A stretch of 64,000 bases of DNA from Opitutales bacterium. Lineage in GTDB: Bacteria > Verrucomicrobiota > Verrucomicrobiia > Opitutales > Opitutaceae. The stretch is from the NCBI GenBank assembly GCA_018700525.1, contig JABITN010000045.1:1-64000 (forward strand), in the 5' to 3' direction. The notes beneath the pieces were generated by a model. It saw only the letters and a list, made by a program, of their open reading frames with translations, was not told the DNA's origin and did no database searches. Below, piece after piece: positions 43,133-53,633 of this stretch. Position 1 is the first letter of the stretch. Each line of letters starts with the position of its first letter. The position numbers were made by a program, and so were the translations under genes.

Positions 43133-45079
43133 ATGATTCAGCTTCGAAACCTTAAACTCCAATACGGCGAGCGTTTTATTTTCCGCGATGCCAATGCGAG
43201 CATAGGAGCGAAAGACCGTATTGGCCTCATCGGCTCTAACGGCTCGGGCAAGACCACCATGCTCAAAGTATTGGCGGGAAAAGAGGAAATCGATGGTGGC
43301 GACGTAGACAAAGCCAAGTACGTCACCATCGGCTACCTACCCCAAGATGGAATTATCGTCGCTGGAAAAACCCTCTACCAAGAAGCAGAGTCCGCATTCG
43401 AGGATATTATTAGTCTAAACGCAAAAATTGAAGACGCTAGTCATCAACTCCAACAACTGGATACCGAATCCGAAGCTTATACGGAAACCCTCGAATTAAT
43501 CGGAACCTGGGAACGCGAGCTCGAGAATCACGACGCCGACAAACTGCCTTCGCGTATCGAAGCCGTACTACACGGCCTCGGCTTCGAGCAAAGCGACATG
43601 GTTCGCCCGACCAGCGAATTCAGCGGAGGTTGGCAAATGCGCATCGCCCTAGCCAAGCTGCTCCTCGCCTCCCCCTCTTTACTCCTACTCGACGAGCCGA
43701 CCAATCACCTAGACATCATTTCCCAACGCTGGCTAGAGAACTACCTCAAACGCTACGAAGGCGCAATCCTCATGGTCTCCCACGACCGGGCCTTCCTCGA
43801 CGAGCTCTGCACCCGCTCCTGGGAACTCACCCAGGGCTCTTTGCACATCTACCAGGGCAACTACTCAACCTACGAAGCTCAAAGCAGTGTACGCAAAGAG
43901 CAGCTCGTCCGCTCCTTTAAAAGCCAACAAAAAGAAATCGAGCGTACTGAAAAGTTCATCAATCGCTTCCGATCCAAAGCGTCCAAAGCCACCCAAGTCC
44001 AAAGCCGTATCAAAGCCCTCGACAAAGTCGAACGCATCGAAATCGAAACCGAAGAAAACACGATCGCCTTCACATTCCCCCCTGCTCCCCGCAGCGGTCA
44101 AGTCGTCATCGAACTGGAAAACCTTTCGAAATCCTACGGCGACCTACATGTAATTCGCAACGCATCCATCCGTATCGAGCGCGGCGATCGCATCGCAGTC
44201 GTTGGCGTCAACGGAGCCGGAAAGTCAACTTTAGCGAAAGTAATGGCCGCCATAGAACCCTTCCAAGAGGGAGAACGAACTCTCGGTCACAACACAATCC
44301 TCTCCTACTTTGCTCAGCATCAAGCCGACGAACTCGATCCACGCGACTCGGTTATCGAAACGCTAGAGAAAGCCAACTCAGGACAGACCAACACTCAACT
44401 TCGCACCGCCCTCGGAGCCTTCCTCTTCCACGGTGACGATGTATTCAAAAAAACTGACGTCCTTTCCGGCGGCGAACGCAATCGGCTAGCCCTTTCCAAA
44501 ATACTTACTCAACAAGCGAACTTCCTCATTCTCGACGAGCCCACCAACCATCTCGACATGCGTTCGCAAGATGCCCTCCAACGGGCCCTAAGCGAATTCG
44601 ACGGCACGTTCATTATCGTATCCCACAATCGAGCTTTCGTCGATCGAATCGCCACCAAGACCCTAGAAGTCAGAAAAGACGGACTTTCCCTCTTCCCAGG
44701 AAATGTATCCGATTACCTCCGACATGTCGAGCAGCTCGAATCCGACCAACCAGTAAACCCAACCAACGGGCAAGTCGATTTTCCCAAAAAGAAGCCATCC
44801 ACCCTGTCTCCCAAAGAACGCCGACAACGCCGCGCCGCAATGGTCGCCGAACTCAGCCCCCTCAAAAAACGCAGCCAAGAGCTCGAGTCCAAAATCGCCG
44901 AGCTCGAAACCGAACAAGAAACCTTCGAAGCCAACATGGCCGACCCAGGCTTCTTCAAAACCGGCGCCGCCGCCGAAGCAATGCGTCAATACGACCGCAA
45001 CAAAGCAACCCTCGAAAAAACCTACGAAGCCTGGAGCCAAGCCTCCGATCAACTAGCCGAAAAAGAAGCTACCCTCTAA
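43133..45079 (+). CDS. ABC-F family ATPase
   Basis: Two ABC domains; GSNGSGKTTMLKVLAG, LLDEPTNHLDI, LSGGERNRLALSKILT; no TM. Confidence 0.95.
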   Translation: MIQLRNLKLQYGERFIFRDANASIGAKDRIGLIGSNGSGKTTMLKVLAGKEEIDGGDVDKAKYVTIGYLPQDGIIVAGKTLYQEAESAFEDIISLNAKIEDASHQLQQLDTESEAYTETLELIGTWERELENHDADKLPSRIEAVLHGLGFEQSDMVRPTSEFSGGWQMRIALAKLLLASPSLLLLDEPTNHLDIISQRWLENYLKRYEGAILMVSHDRAFLDELCTRSWELTQGSLHIYQGNYSTYEAQSSVRKEQLVRSFKSQQKEIERTEKFINRFRSKASKATQVQSRIKALDKVERIEIETEENTIAFTFPPAPRSGQVVIELENLSKSYGDLHVIRNASIRIERGDRIAVVGVNGAGKSTLAKVMAAIEPFQEGERTLGHNTILSYFAQHQADELDPRDSVIETLEKANSGQTNTQLRTALGAFLFHGDDVFKKTDVLSGGERNRLALSKILTQQANFLILDEPTNHLDMRSQDALQRALSEFDGTFIIVSHNRAFVDRIATKTLEVRKDGLSLFPGNVSDYLRHVEQLESDQPVNPTNGQVDFPKKKPSTLSPKERRQRRAAMVAELSPLKKRSQELESKIAELETEQETFEANMADPGFFKTGAAAEAMRQYDRNKATLEKTYEAWSQASDQLAEKEATL

Positions 45080-45430
45080 AACAACGCCAATTGATAGGTG
45101 AAGAGTGGAACTGCCAGCGGTAAACTAGGAGCGTGATTTCGAACATCTTTGCCGTTTTATTGACCTCTTCTCCTTCTAGGTTCGTAAAACTATCGTACGC
45201 CCATCCACCTAGTTTATCAGGGTGACGCTCGCTACTTTTGATAGTCCCCTCTAACCCAATGAAGTCCCCTTGAAAATAGCCAAGCCCACCTACTGCGGCT
45301 TTCAGTCCCACACTGACGAGTTCCTTAATAGGAAGGTTCCATGAGAAAATTTTCCAAAAAATTCATGCCCCGAGAAACTGTCTGGATCGATGGAGCCACT
45401 ATGAGATTCTGAAAACGCCCAATTCACTTT
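45075..45430 (-). pseudogene. Possible cytochrome P460-like gene remnant lacking heme motif
   Basis: FQGDFIGLEGTIKSSERHPDKLGGWAYDSFTNLEGEEVNKTAKMFE resembles P460-family region; no CxxCH follows, upstream coding in another frame. Confidence 0.3.
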
Positions 45431-45703
45431 GGAGCAATACAAATGGGCCATAAACAATCCATCTTGTGGGAAAGCTAGTTATCGAGCCTCCTACAAATCA
45501 AAACGTAGAGTCGCCTACAATGAATTCTATTTCGCACACGTTCCCCCGAAACAAACGTTTCCCCTATTCCCTGTATGTAATATTCAATATTTTCCGGAAA
45601 TATTTTTGCTTACGATTGTTCCTCTCATCGTTCAGACTAGGGCCCTCTTCATTGGCCTCTACCGTGACCGCATAGTCCTTCAACTCAATATTGGGAACTT
45701 CCC

Positions 45704-46600
45704 TCAACCCCCAAAAGCAAAACACGGTACTCCCGCAACATCCATCCGGATGCGAAAAAGACCGCCAGTCTGGGGCTCACCGGCCCAATCCTTGTCCGTC
45801 ACCTCAACACTGGAAGTCGTAACGTAAAGATCTTGGTAGTCCGCTCCGACAAATGCGCAAGAGGTCAATCGTTTGACGGGAATTGGGACCTCTTGCAAAA
45901 CGTTACCCGTATTCGGATCCCAACGACGAACATGCCACCCTTGCCAGTGAGCTATCCATAGCATACCTTTCAAATCGATTGTCATACCATCAGGAATTCC
46001 CATTCCCGGATCAACATCGATAATCGTTCTTCGATTCGATAGCTCTCCCTTTTCAATATCGAAATCATAAGCAACCACGCTTCGGGTCGGCGAGTCGATG
46101 TAATAAAAAGTCCTATTATCAAGACTCCAAACTAATCCATTGGAACAGGTAATACCGCTTTCGATTTCCGTCCAGCGACCATCGGCCTCGATTCGATAAA
46201 GCCCATCCGACTGTTTCTCACCCATACAACCAACATAGAACCGCCCATCCGGACCCGCCTTTCCGCCTTTCCGTCGTTCAAGCGATTTTCGATTTTCCCT
46301 GCATAGGATCGCAATACTTGGTGAGTTCTTCCGTTTCAAAATCAAAACCGTAAACGCCATCCGACAGTCCCAGCACGAGCTTGCCCGATTGAGTGGATGC
46401 CACAGTCCCGACTTTTTTGCCAACATTGCGACCAATATTCTCTCCGGTCGCAGGATCGAAACGATGAACAATGAAGTCATCGATATCCACCCAGTAGATA
46501 CACTGCTCATTCTCGCTCCAAAAGACTCCTTCTCCCAGAATCGATTTGGTATCTACAACGCATTGAAGTTCGTTAATCGACCGTCACTATTGCCCCCCGA
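45704..46600 (-). pseudogene. SMP-30/gluconolactonase/LRE family gene with two frameshifts
   Basis: VDTKSILGEGVFWSENEQCIYWVDIDDFIVHRFDP...CDPMQGK (frame a), GKIENRLNDGKA (frame b), GKAGPDGRFYVGCMGEKQSDGLYRIE...FRIRMDVAGVP (frame c). Confidence 0.85.
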
Positions 46601-46656
46601 AACACAGCAATCAAGCGGTATTATTTTCTGGTAGGAGGCCAGACACCATCAACCTC

Positions 46657-47328
46657 CTAAAACAATTCTCGCTGCTCGACCTTCTGGCGCTTAACCGAGT
46701 TGCCTTGGCTGCGTGCCACCAATTGCAGCAAGGTCAGACGTTCATCGCAAAGCTCTCGGCAATAATTGCAAAGTAACAAGGCAGACGCTAAAGCATCGAA
46801 CAAGGCACAGTGATAGCCTTGACGGCCGACCGGACAATAAGCGCGCCCCAGGTCTTCCAAGTCCGTTTGCAGGCCATAGCGAAGAATCAGCTCTTCCAAA
46901 TTTAGAGAATTCGTTTTATCACTTTTATCTCGATACAATACCCCTGTATCTAACCAAGGACCCCATTTCGCAACAGATCGATTTTTATCAACCCAACTCG
47001 GTGATTTCCGCGGATAAGGGAAAACGGACTTAATCATGGAATTCTCCGCCGAGGCGAAATGAGCGGATACCGGCCCCGTCTCGCGCAACTTGGCAAAGCG
47101 TTCCCACTCATCCTTAAACGGTTGCTCGGAAACCGCTTCCGATGTTCCGATTCCGTGAACGGCTTGTTCCCGTCTCGATATCGCCGTTTTGGGGCGGCAA
47201 ATGCGCGTGGCGACGGATTCAATCGAGTATCCCCTCAGAGTAACCACCCCGAACTCTACGATGCCGCACTGCGGTCCGCCTTCGAAATCGATTACATGAA
47301 TCGGTATTTCATCCCAGTAGAGTTCCAT
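46657..47328 (-). CDS. DnaQ-like 3'-5' exonuclease
   Basis: VIDFEGGPQCGIVEFGVVTLR (Exo I), later YHCALFDALASALLL. Confidence 0.8.
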   Translation of the reverse strand: MELYWDEIPIHVIDFEGGPQCGIVEFGVVTLRGYSIESVATRICRPKTAISRREQAVHGIGTSEAVSEQPFKDEWERFAKLRETGPVSAHFASAENSMIKSVFPYPRKSPSWVDKNRSVAKWGPWLDTGVLYRDKSDKTNSLNLEELILRYGLQTDLEDLGRAYCPVGRQGYHCALFDALASALLLCNYCRELCDERLTLLQLVARSQGNSVKRQKVEQRELF

Positions 47329-47389
47329 CTTATCAGTTAAAAGGCTTTAACCCAAAGAAGCATCCGCGCAATCTAAGACTTCCTATCTT

Positions 47390-48163
47390 ATGCAATTTGA
47401 CGAATTTGACGAATTCACTCGGAAACTATCGACCGAGACGCAAAAAATCATTCTTTCGCTCTACGAAGATCCAGATCTGGAAATCGAGCTGAAGGGTGAT
47501 GAAACGCCGGTTACTTTTGCCGACAGAGAAACCGAACGCCAAATCCGCGAAGCAATTCAGGTTGTATTTCCCGATCACGGTATCAAAGGCGAAGAGTACC
47601 CGAACATCAACCCGAACTCGGCTTTTACCTGGGTCATCGACCCTATCGACGGCACTAAAACATACACCGCCGGCTGCCCGCTCTTCGGAACTATGATCGC
47701 CCTTATGAAGGAGGGGGAACCAATATTCGGCTGCATTAATTTCCCGGCTCTCGGCAAACGTATCATTAGCGACAGCAAGACAACCGCGGTCAACGGCAGG
47801 GTCGTCAAAGCCTCCACGAACCGCCAGCTAAAAGACGCGATTCTCCTTACGACCGATCAAGCCGACATCGCCCGCCACCAAAATGGCGACGCCTTCGCAA
47901 AACTGGTTGCGGCAACTCGCTTCACACGCACTTGGGGCGATTGCTACGGCTACTATCTCCTCGCGACTGGAAACGCAGACATAATGCTCGACCCGGAGAT
48001 GAGCCCTTGGGACATCATGGCCCTCGTCCCAATCATTCGCGGATCTGGCGCGAAAATTACCGATTGGGAGGGCGGCAATCCCGCCACCGGTAACTCCATC
48101 GTCGCCACCTCGCCCAATCTCCATGGCGAAGTTCTACAAATTCTCAATGCTTCCAACGTATAG
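47390..48163 (+). CDS. Inositol monophosphatase/CysQ-family phosphatase
   Basis: GEEYP, WVIDPIDGTKTYTAGCPLFGTMIAL, DPEMSPWDIMALVPII. Confidence 0.92.
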   Translation: MQFDEFDEFTRKLSTETQKIILSLYEDPDLEIELKGDETPVTFADRETERQIREAIQVVFPDHGIKGEEYPNINPNSAFTWVIDPIDGTKTYTAGCPLFGTMIALMKEGEPIFGCINFPALGKRIISDSKTTAVNGRVVKASTNRQLKDAILLTTDQADIARHQNGDAFAKLVAATRFTRTWGDCYGYYLLATGNADIMLDPEMSPWDIMALVPIIRGSGAKITDWEGGNPATGNSIVATSPNLHGEVLQILNASNV

Positions 48164-48184
48164 CCACGTCTCTAGGCCCAGTAT

Positions 48185-48613
48185 TTGAATACAATGAAAT
48201 CGATATTTATACTTTCGTTCCTCGCAGGCCTTGCGCTTCTATCGGCGTGCAGCGACAATCAACTGGATATCCACTCGATTGAAAGAGAGACTCAAGCGTA
48301 CGAGTCCGCTCCCGTCCAAACGATGAATACAGGCGAGCTATTAGAGCACATTCAAAACCTAGCGGAAACCATGACCCTCGCTACGCAAAACGAACAATAC
48401 GCGGAAATGCATCACCTGGAAATTGCGCTGACCAAAGCGCTTATAACTCTCGAGCCTCAGGCACCAGCCAAGCTCAAACCATCCATTGAAACTCTCAAGA
48501 TCATTGCGGCCAAAATTCACGGTGCCGGCCACGACCAAAACAAATCCATGGCAGCAACGCTCGACACAACGCTCAAGGAACGCATAGCCCAGTTGTTGCA
48601 GGCTTTCGAATAG
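48185..48613 (+). CDS. Small putative lipoprotein
   Basis: Signal peptide with lipobox LLSAC. Confidence 0.55.
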   Translation: MNTMKSIFILSFLAGLALLSACSDNQLDIHSIERETQAYESAPVQTMNTGELLEHIQNLAETMTLATQNEQYAEMHHLEIALTKALITLEPQAPAKLKPSIETLKIIAAKIHGAGHDQNKSMAATLDTTLKERIAQLLQAFE

Positions 48614-48631
48614 CCATATTCCAACCGATCG

Positions 48632-50164
48632 CTATTTCGCTGTTTCGACGTAACGCTGCTCGCGTATCACGATAATTCGAATCGAACTGGGATAGTCTAA
48701 TTCATCTTCGATCCGCTCCCGCATGCGAATTGAAAGATTGCTCGCGTCCTCATCGGAAATCGAGCTGGGATCGACTACCACACGCACTTCACGTCCAGCC
48801 TGGATAGCATAAGCATTCTTCACTCCCTCAAACGAACGGGCCAAAGTTTCGAGAATCTGCAAACGATCGATGTATGCTGAAATTGATTCGGCACGAGCGC
48901 CCGGACGTACTGCAGAAATAGTATCGGCCAAAATGACGATTCCCGCATAAAGCGATTCCGGCGGCACTTCTTCGTGATGAGCCGCGACTGCGTTAACCAC
49001 AATATCGTTTTCGCCGCGAGCCTTGACGAAGTCGGCCCCCACAATCGCATGGCTGCCCTCGTATTCTCCATCAATCGCTTTGCCTATGTCGTGCAACAAA
49101 CCCGCGCGCTTCGCCAAATTCGGGTCCAGCCCCAGCTCCGAAGCTATAATCGAACAGAGCATCCCCACTTCAACTGAATGCTCCAAAACGTTTTGCGAAT
49201 ACGAAGTCCTGAATTTCAATTTGCCCAGCAGAGTAGCTATCTGTGGATGCATTCGAGAAATTTTAAGCTGATTGATCGCCGCGTCGCCCGCCTTCTCTAT
49301 CATTCCGTCAACATCCGCACGCGCAGCCCCTACAAATTCCTCGATCGTCGCCGGATGGATACGACCATCTTTGACTAACCCTTCCAAAGCTGTTTTCGCG
49401 ATCTCGCGACGAACCGGATCGAAAGAGGAAATAAGCACCAGTCGCGGCGATTCGTCGATTAGTAAGGTCGTACCAGTCGCCGTTTCGAAACATTTGATAT
49501 TGCGACCTTCCCGACCGATGATGCGGCCCTTCATGTCGTCATTCGGTAGCTGAATGATCGATGCACTAATCTCGCTGCTAGGCTTGCTCGCTATCCGCTG
49601 CATCGCAGCCAGCAAAGTACGGTTAGCCTCACGATTAACGTCCACTTCCGAACGTTCTAACAGATCTTTCCGCATTCGAGCCAAAGCATCGCAGCATTCG
49701 AGCTCTACTTGCTCTCTCAATTCACTTTTAATTTCCTCGACATCCATCGAAGCGAGATTGGCCATAGTTCGCTGCACATTGCCCGACATTTTCAGCAAAT
49801 TGCTCTTGCTGGCTCGCACTTCATCGAGCTCCAGCTCGATATTCTTTTCGCGAAGCCTAAGCTCTTGACCCAAAGTGGCTAAGCTCTCCTCGTGGGAATG
49901 GATCTCGTTCAAACGAACTTCCAATTCCATTTTGATACGTTTGGATTCCCGTTCGAAAGCCCCTCGTTTTTCATCAATGTCTAGCTGGAGGGCCGATGTC
50001 GCTTCTTTCGCCACCACTTCCGCCTCGCGCTTCGCTAAGCCTACGATCGAAGCCGCATGCTCTTGAGATCGATTTCGAGTCTGCCGGATAAGTAGCCAGC
50101 CAATCGAATACGCAGCCGCAAAACCCGCGACAATTGATCCGACTCCTGAAAAAATCACTTCCAT
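48632..50164 (-). CDS. rny: Ribonuclease Y
   Basis: N-term TM, KH (GRIIGREGRNIKCFETATG), HD (LLHDIGKAIDGEYEGSHAIVGADF). Confidence 0.97.
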   Translation of the reverse strand: MEVIFSGVGSIVAGFAAAYSIGWLLIRQTRNRSQEHAASIVGLAKREAEVVAKEATSALQLDIDEKRGAFERESKRIKMELEVRLNEIHSHEESLATLGQELRLREKNIELELDEVRASKSNLLKMSGNVQRTMANLASMDVEEIKSELREQVELECCDALARMRKDLLERSEVDVNREANRTLLAAMQRIASKPSSEISASIIQLPNDDMKGRIIGREGRNIKCFETATGTTLLIDESPRLVLISSFDPVRREIAKTALEGLVKDGRIHPATIEEFVGAARADVDGMIEKAGDAAINQLKISRMHPQIATLLGKLKFRTSYSQNVLEHSVEVGMLCSIIASELGLDPNLAKRAGLLHDIGKAIDGEYEGSHAIVGADFVKARGENDIVVNAVAAHHEEVPPESLYAGIVILADTISAVRPGARAESISAYIDRLQILETLARSFEGVKNAYAIQAGREVRVVVDPSSISDEDASNLSIRMRERIEDELDYPSSIRIIVIREQRYVETAK

Positions 50165-50170
50165 AAGCTC

Positions 50171-50203
50171 AAAAAAATCGAGACCCCAAAGCTGGGGGTC
50201 TCG
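50171..50203 (-). terminator. Terminator-like hairpin with U7 tract directly upstream of rny start codon
   Basis: Minus strand CGAGACCCCCAGCTTTGGGGTCTCGATTTTTTTGAGCTTATG. Confidence 0.85.
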
Positions 50204-50539
50204 CGTAACGCTTTTAACAAATCGATTGCTAGAGAAAAATCAATGACCAAGTTAGCGCAACCCATACGTCGGGAGCGATTAAAGACGTCGCCAGATAGGG
50301 CATCAATTCCAAACTGCTTAGCGAGTCCGACCGTAATCCAGCAGGGGTGGCTAATATAATGAATCCGTACGGCCTCACCATTTTGGGAATCAGAGCAATG
50401 CCCTAATGGCTTACCAAAAGCAAAAGCGCTTATTAGAACGTAGTAATTCAACTCAGATTATGCTCCATCGTCATCAATCCAACCGATTTACTGCATCGCG
50501 ATCTAATATAACGATCAACTAGACTGGCCCACTATTTCC

Positions 50540-51631
50540 GCGATCGAGAACGATCTGCTGCAATTAGTGAGATCATTCAAATCGTTCAGAAGCTCTCGGA
50601 TCAAAGTTCGTCGGTGTCCATCACCGATCTTTCGGAACTTATTGGTTGCGATCCAAGTACAGCTGAAAAGATCGTCAGTGCCTCGGACACCATGGCATTC
50701 AAGGTTGGAGGTGATTGAATTTCAGCGATTCCAGAGGCAATCCTTGCTTTGAGATTCGAAACCTCACGATTTCCATTCTTCTAGTCGAAAACTCGTCACA
50801 ACGTCTAAACACTTACGAACAACACGAAATAACAGGAATTTCCATGTGCAGCGGTCTGGTGGCTCAACACCTATCGCGGAACGAAAGCCTAAACCTCGAC
50901 CCCGAACTCGCTTTCGTATGCTCATCGCTTCGAAACTACGGGAAACTATAGGTACCAATTCCAGGGTAGCTCACACAGTCGGCATATTAAAAGCCCGAAT
51001 CAATGGCGAATCAGCTACCTGAATTGCCTGCCGACGCAAAACGGGCCCGCCTAGAGGCGCTCTCCAGGATAAAACCTAATATGAGGATCGAAGAAAAGAA
51101 GGCGATAGCCGAGGCAAACTTCCATCAAGAACTCGATCAGATTGCCATAGAGAGACCCAAACCAACCATCGATACCGGAAAAATCTACCAAATCGCGACC
51201 CAAGCGATAAAAGATGGGCTTAATCTGTACAGTGTCATGGCCTTCATACGAGAGGAGCGCGAAACCGAATGCTTCGCTAGCCGCTTCGTTCATGGCGACC
51301 TTTTTAAACCAATCCGCAATCGCCCATTCGTATCCGATAAAAACGGGACATTTTCGGTATTTGCATTAACCGCAAAGAAGACATTCTCATACAGGATGTA
51401 AACGCCGGGAAAATACTCTCCGTCATCTCCGATTGGATCGACACCGAGGATCGCAACGCATCGCTCGTCATTTTGCCCATATTGGCCGATGCAAAGGTAT
51501 CTGCCATCATTCTAGGTTCGCTAGACACAGGATCTATACAACTCAGCAAGGGCGACCTCCGGCGACTCAAAGACCTAAGACTCCTTCTAACCAAGCTCGA
51601 AGGGCAGGCCCAACAATCGGTTCCAGGCTGA
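50540..51631 (+). pseudogene. HDOD(-GAF) signalling protein, multiply disrupted
   Basis: SDQSSSVSITDLSELIGCDPSTAEKIVSAS...; LAFVCSSLRNYGKL; TIDTGKIYQIATQAIKDGLNLYSVMAFI...FVSDKNG | DIFGICINRKEDILIQDVNAGKILSVISDWID... in successive different frames with stops. Confidence 0.75.
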
Positions 51632-51805
51632 ATCGCCTTTCGTCGAGAGAGTATCTCACGGGGTTTGCGAATATCCCGCATATCAACGATAGAGGATATT
51701 CTCCATGCTTTATGGGTGACTTTGGAAAGGTGCTCAAGCGGCAATAGATTCGATTACTAAATCTAGTCCAAAACGCTTAAATTCATTGGTTTAGAGGCGT
51801 TTATT

Positions 51806-52654
51806 GTGGGCATGCAACGAATCAACACCACAGTCGAACAGCTTCAAAAACGCTTTGAGACACTGACTCCCGCCCCGCGAATTTCTAACAGCTTTAAAAC
51901 GCTCGTCACGGAAGGTAACATCAACCCCGACGAGATAATCGCTCTCATCCGCCTGGAACCACTTTTAGCAACTCGCATCATGCGTGAGGCCAATCAACTC
52001 GAGAACGCTCGCCAAGGCGGTTACACAAGTATCGAGCAGGCTGCCACCGCAGTCGGCTTCGAACGTATGTACGATCTCCTTGGTATCTACTCCTACCAAT
52101 ATTGCGACGAAACTGAGGATGTCTCTAGCTACAGTCCAGAAGCCTGGAAACGTGCCGTCACCTGCGCCGTATGCATGGAAAGCCTCGCTGCTAAGCACAA
52201 GCTCGATCCGCATGAAGCTTACTCGATCGGACTGCTTCATTCCCTAGCGTCCGCTATATCGGAGGCCGAGGCCCATAAGAATGAAGTCGCTGAAGGAGCT
52301 CCATTCGGACACCTCAATTCCCGACTCAAAAGCTTTGGCAGCTCCGGGCTCTCATACACGCTCTTTCGATCGTGGGGATTTCCAGATTCCTTCACCGATC
52401 CCGTCCGCTTTCAATACTCGCCGCTAGATTGCATCACAACCGGCAAAATGGCCTGCTTACTCAAACTTTCCAAATGGATCACCGGCGTCATTCGAGAAAG
52501 CGACGAATTGCCCGACCAAGAAATGGGACCCGATCTCCTCGTACTCAACCTCCTTGGCGAGGGCGAGCAAACCTTATGGAACCTGGTCACCGACGTGAGC
52601 GATTGCTTGCAACGAGCTGACGCCATTCTCCAAGGCAAGTACTGCTTCGTCTAG
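51806..52654 (+). CDS. HDOD-domain protein
   Basis: HDOD-like helical pattern; YTSIEQAATAVGFERMYDLLGIY, YSIGLLHSLASAI. Confidence 0.75.
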   Translation: MGMQRINTTVEQLQKRFETLTPAPRISNSFKTLVTEGNINPDEIIALIRLEPLLATRIMREANQLENARQGGYTSIEQAATAVGFERMYDLLGIYSYQYCDETEDVSSYSPEAWKRAVTCAVCMESLAAKHKLDPHEAYSIGLLHSLASAISEAEAHKNEVAEGAPFGHLNSRLKSFGSSGLSYTLFRSWGFPDSFTDPVRFQYSPLDCITTGKMACLLKLSKWITGVIRESDELPDQEMGPDLLVLNLLGEGEQTLWNLVTDVSDCLQRADAILQGKYCFV

Positions 52655-52734
52655 CCCATCATAACAATTTCAAAATAAGAATGACGAATCCGTGGACTCG
52701 TCGTTTCTCATTAATCGGAGTCTCGGCTTAAGCC

Positions 52735-53190
52735 CTACTCAGCAGAAACTTCTTTGCGAAGAATCAATGGTACGTTCATCATTAGCGGCAATTCCACCTC
52801 TACGGGCTTGATCTCCTTTTGAATCTCCTCGCGTTCGATTTCCGGGATTTCGATTTCCGGCGGATTCCGCCAATCGAAGCCCTGCTCGTCATAAAGCTTC
52901 TGATAAATCTCGGCGATCGCTAGATCCGGATTTGGCGGAGGCGTTGCTGGAACCGCAACTTCCTTATCTTCGGCGAGTTCAATATTCACCATCAGATGAT
53001 CTTTCTCGACCTTCAAAATCCGCATTACGATCGGTTTTAGATACGGAGCGGCTAAAATAAGAAAGACGCACAACAACAAAGTAGGGATCAATGTTACCAA
53101 CATACCCGGTCCCATTGGCTTATCCAATCGGCTACGCCAAACTTCACGATTTTGGGCATGGGTTGAGGGTCTTCTTGGTTTAAATTTCAT
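52735..53190 (-). CDS. Hypothetical single-TM protein, proline/glutamate-rich
   Basis: One TM (GMLVTLIPTLLLCVFLILAAPYL), long charged tail. Confidence 0.5.
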   Translation of the reverse strand: MKFKPRRPSTHAQNREVWRSRLDKPMGPGMLVTLIPTLLLCVFLILAAPYLKPIVMRILKVEKDHLMVNIELAEDKEVAVPATPPPNPDLAIAEIYQKLYDEQGFDWRNPPEIEIPEIEREEIQKEIKPVEVELPLMMNVPLILRKEVSAE

Positions 53191-53312
53191 TACGATAACA
53201 ATTGACCTTCGGTATGCAGGTCGCGTTCCACAGAATGTTTTTAGCAGATAGAGCAATTCGTGCCTTCATCGCAAGCACGATGATCACCGCTATCAGTCAA
53301 AAGAGATCGCCA

Positions 53313-53633
53313 ATGCCGCAAGCCAATACTCCCGAGTCTACCCTTCTCGCCATCAAAGTGATCCTCAATGCATCTCGAAACCAAATCGCGTCACGGGAAA
53401 ACGATACCCTCAAAATCCGTATCCAATCGCCGCCCATCGACGGCAAAGCCAACAAAGCGTTTATAGCCTTTCTTTCGAAACAGACCCAACTTTCCAAAAG
53501 CCGAATCACCCTCCAAAGCGGCGAGACTGGTCGCCAGAAATGGATTGCATTCAGCGGCATTGACCGTACGGATTTGCTAGACCGCCTTGGAATTCAAGAG
53601 AACCCGCATGGCAAAAGAGAAGAACAAGAATAA
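53313..53633 (+). CDS. DUF167/YggU family protein
   Basis: LKIRIQSPPIDGKANKAFIAFLSKQTQLSKSRITLQSGETGRQKWIAFSG. Confidence 0.92.
   Translation: MPQANTPESTLLAIKVILNASRNQIASRENDTLKIRIQSPPIDGKANKAFIAFLSKQTQLSKSRITLQSGETGRQKWIAFSGIDRTDLLDRLGIQENPHGKREEQE

Noticed and set aside
50155-50451. 98-aa minus-strand ORF upstream of rny
   Set aside because: Its C-terminus is encoded by the terminator-like hairpin; no homology recognised, so not called as CDS.
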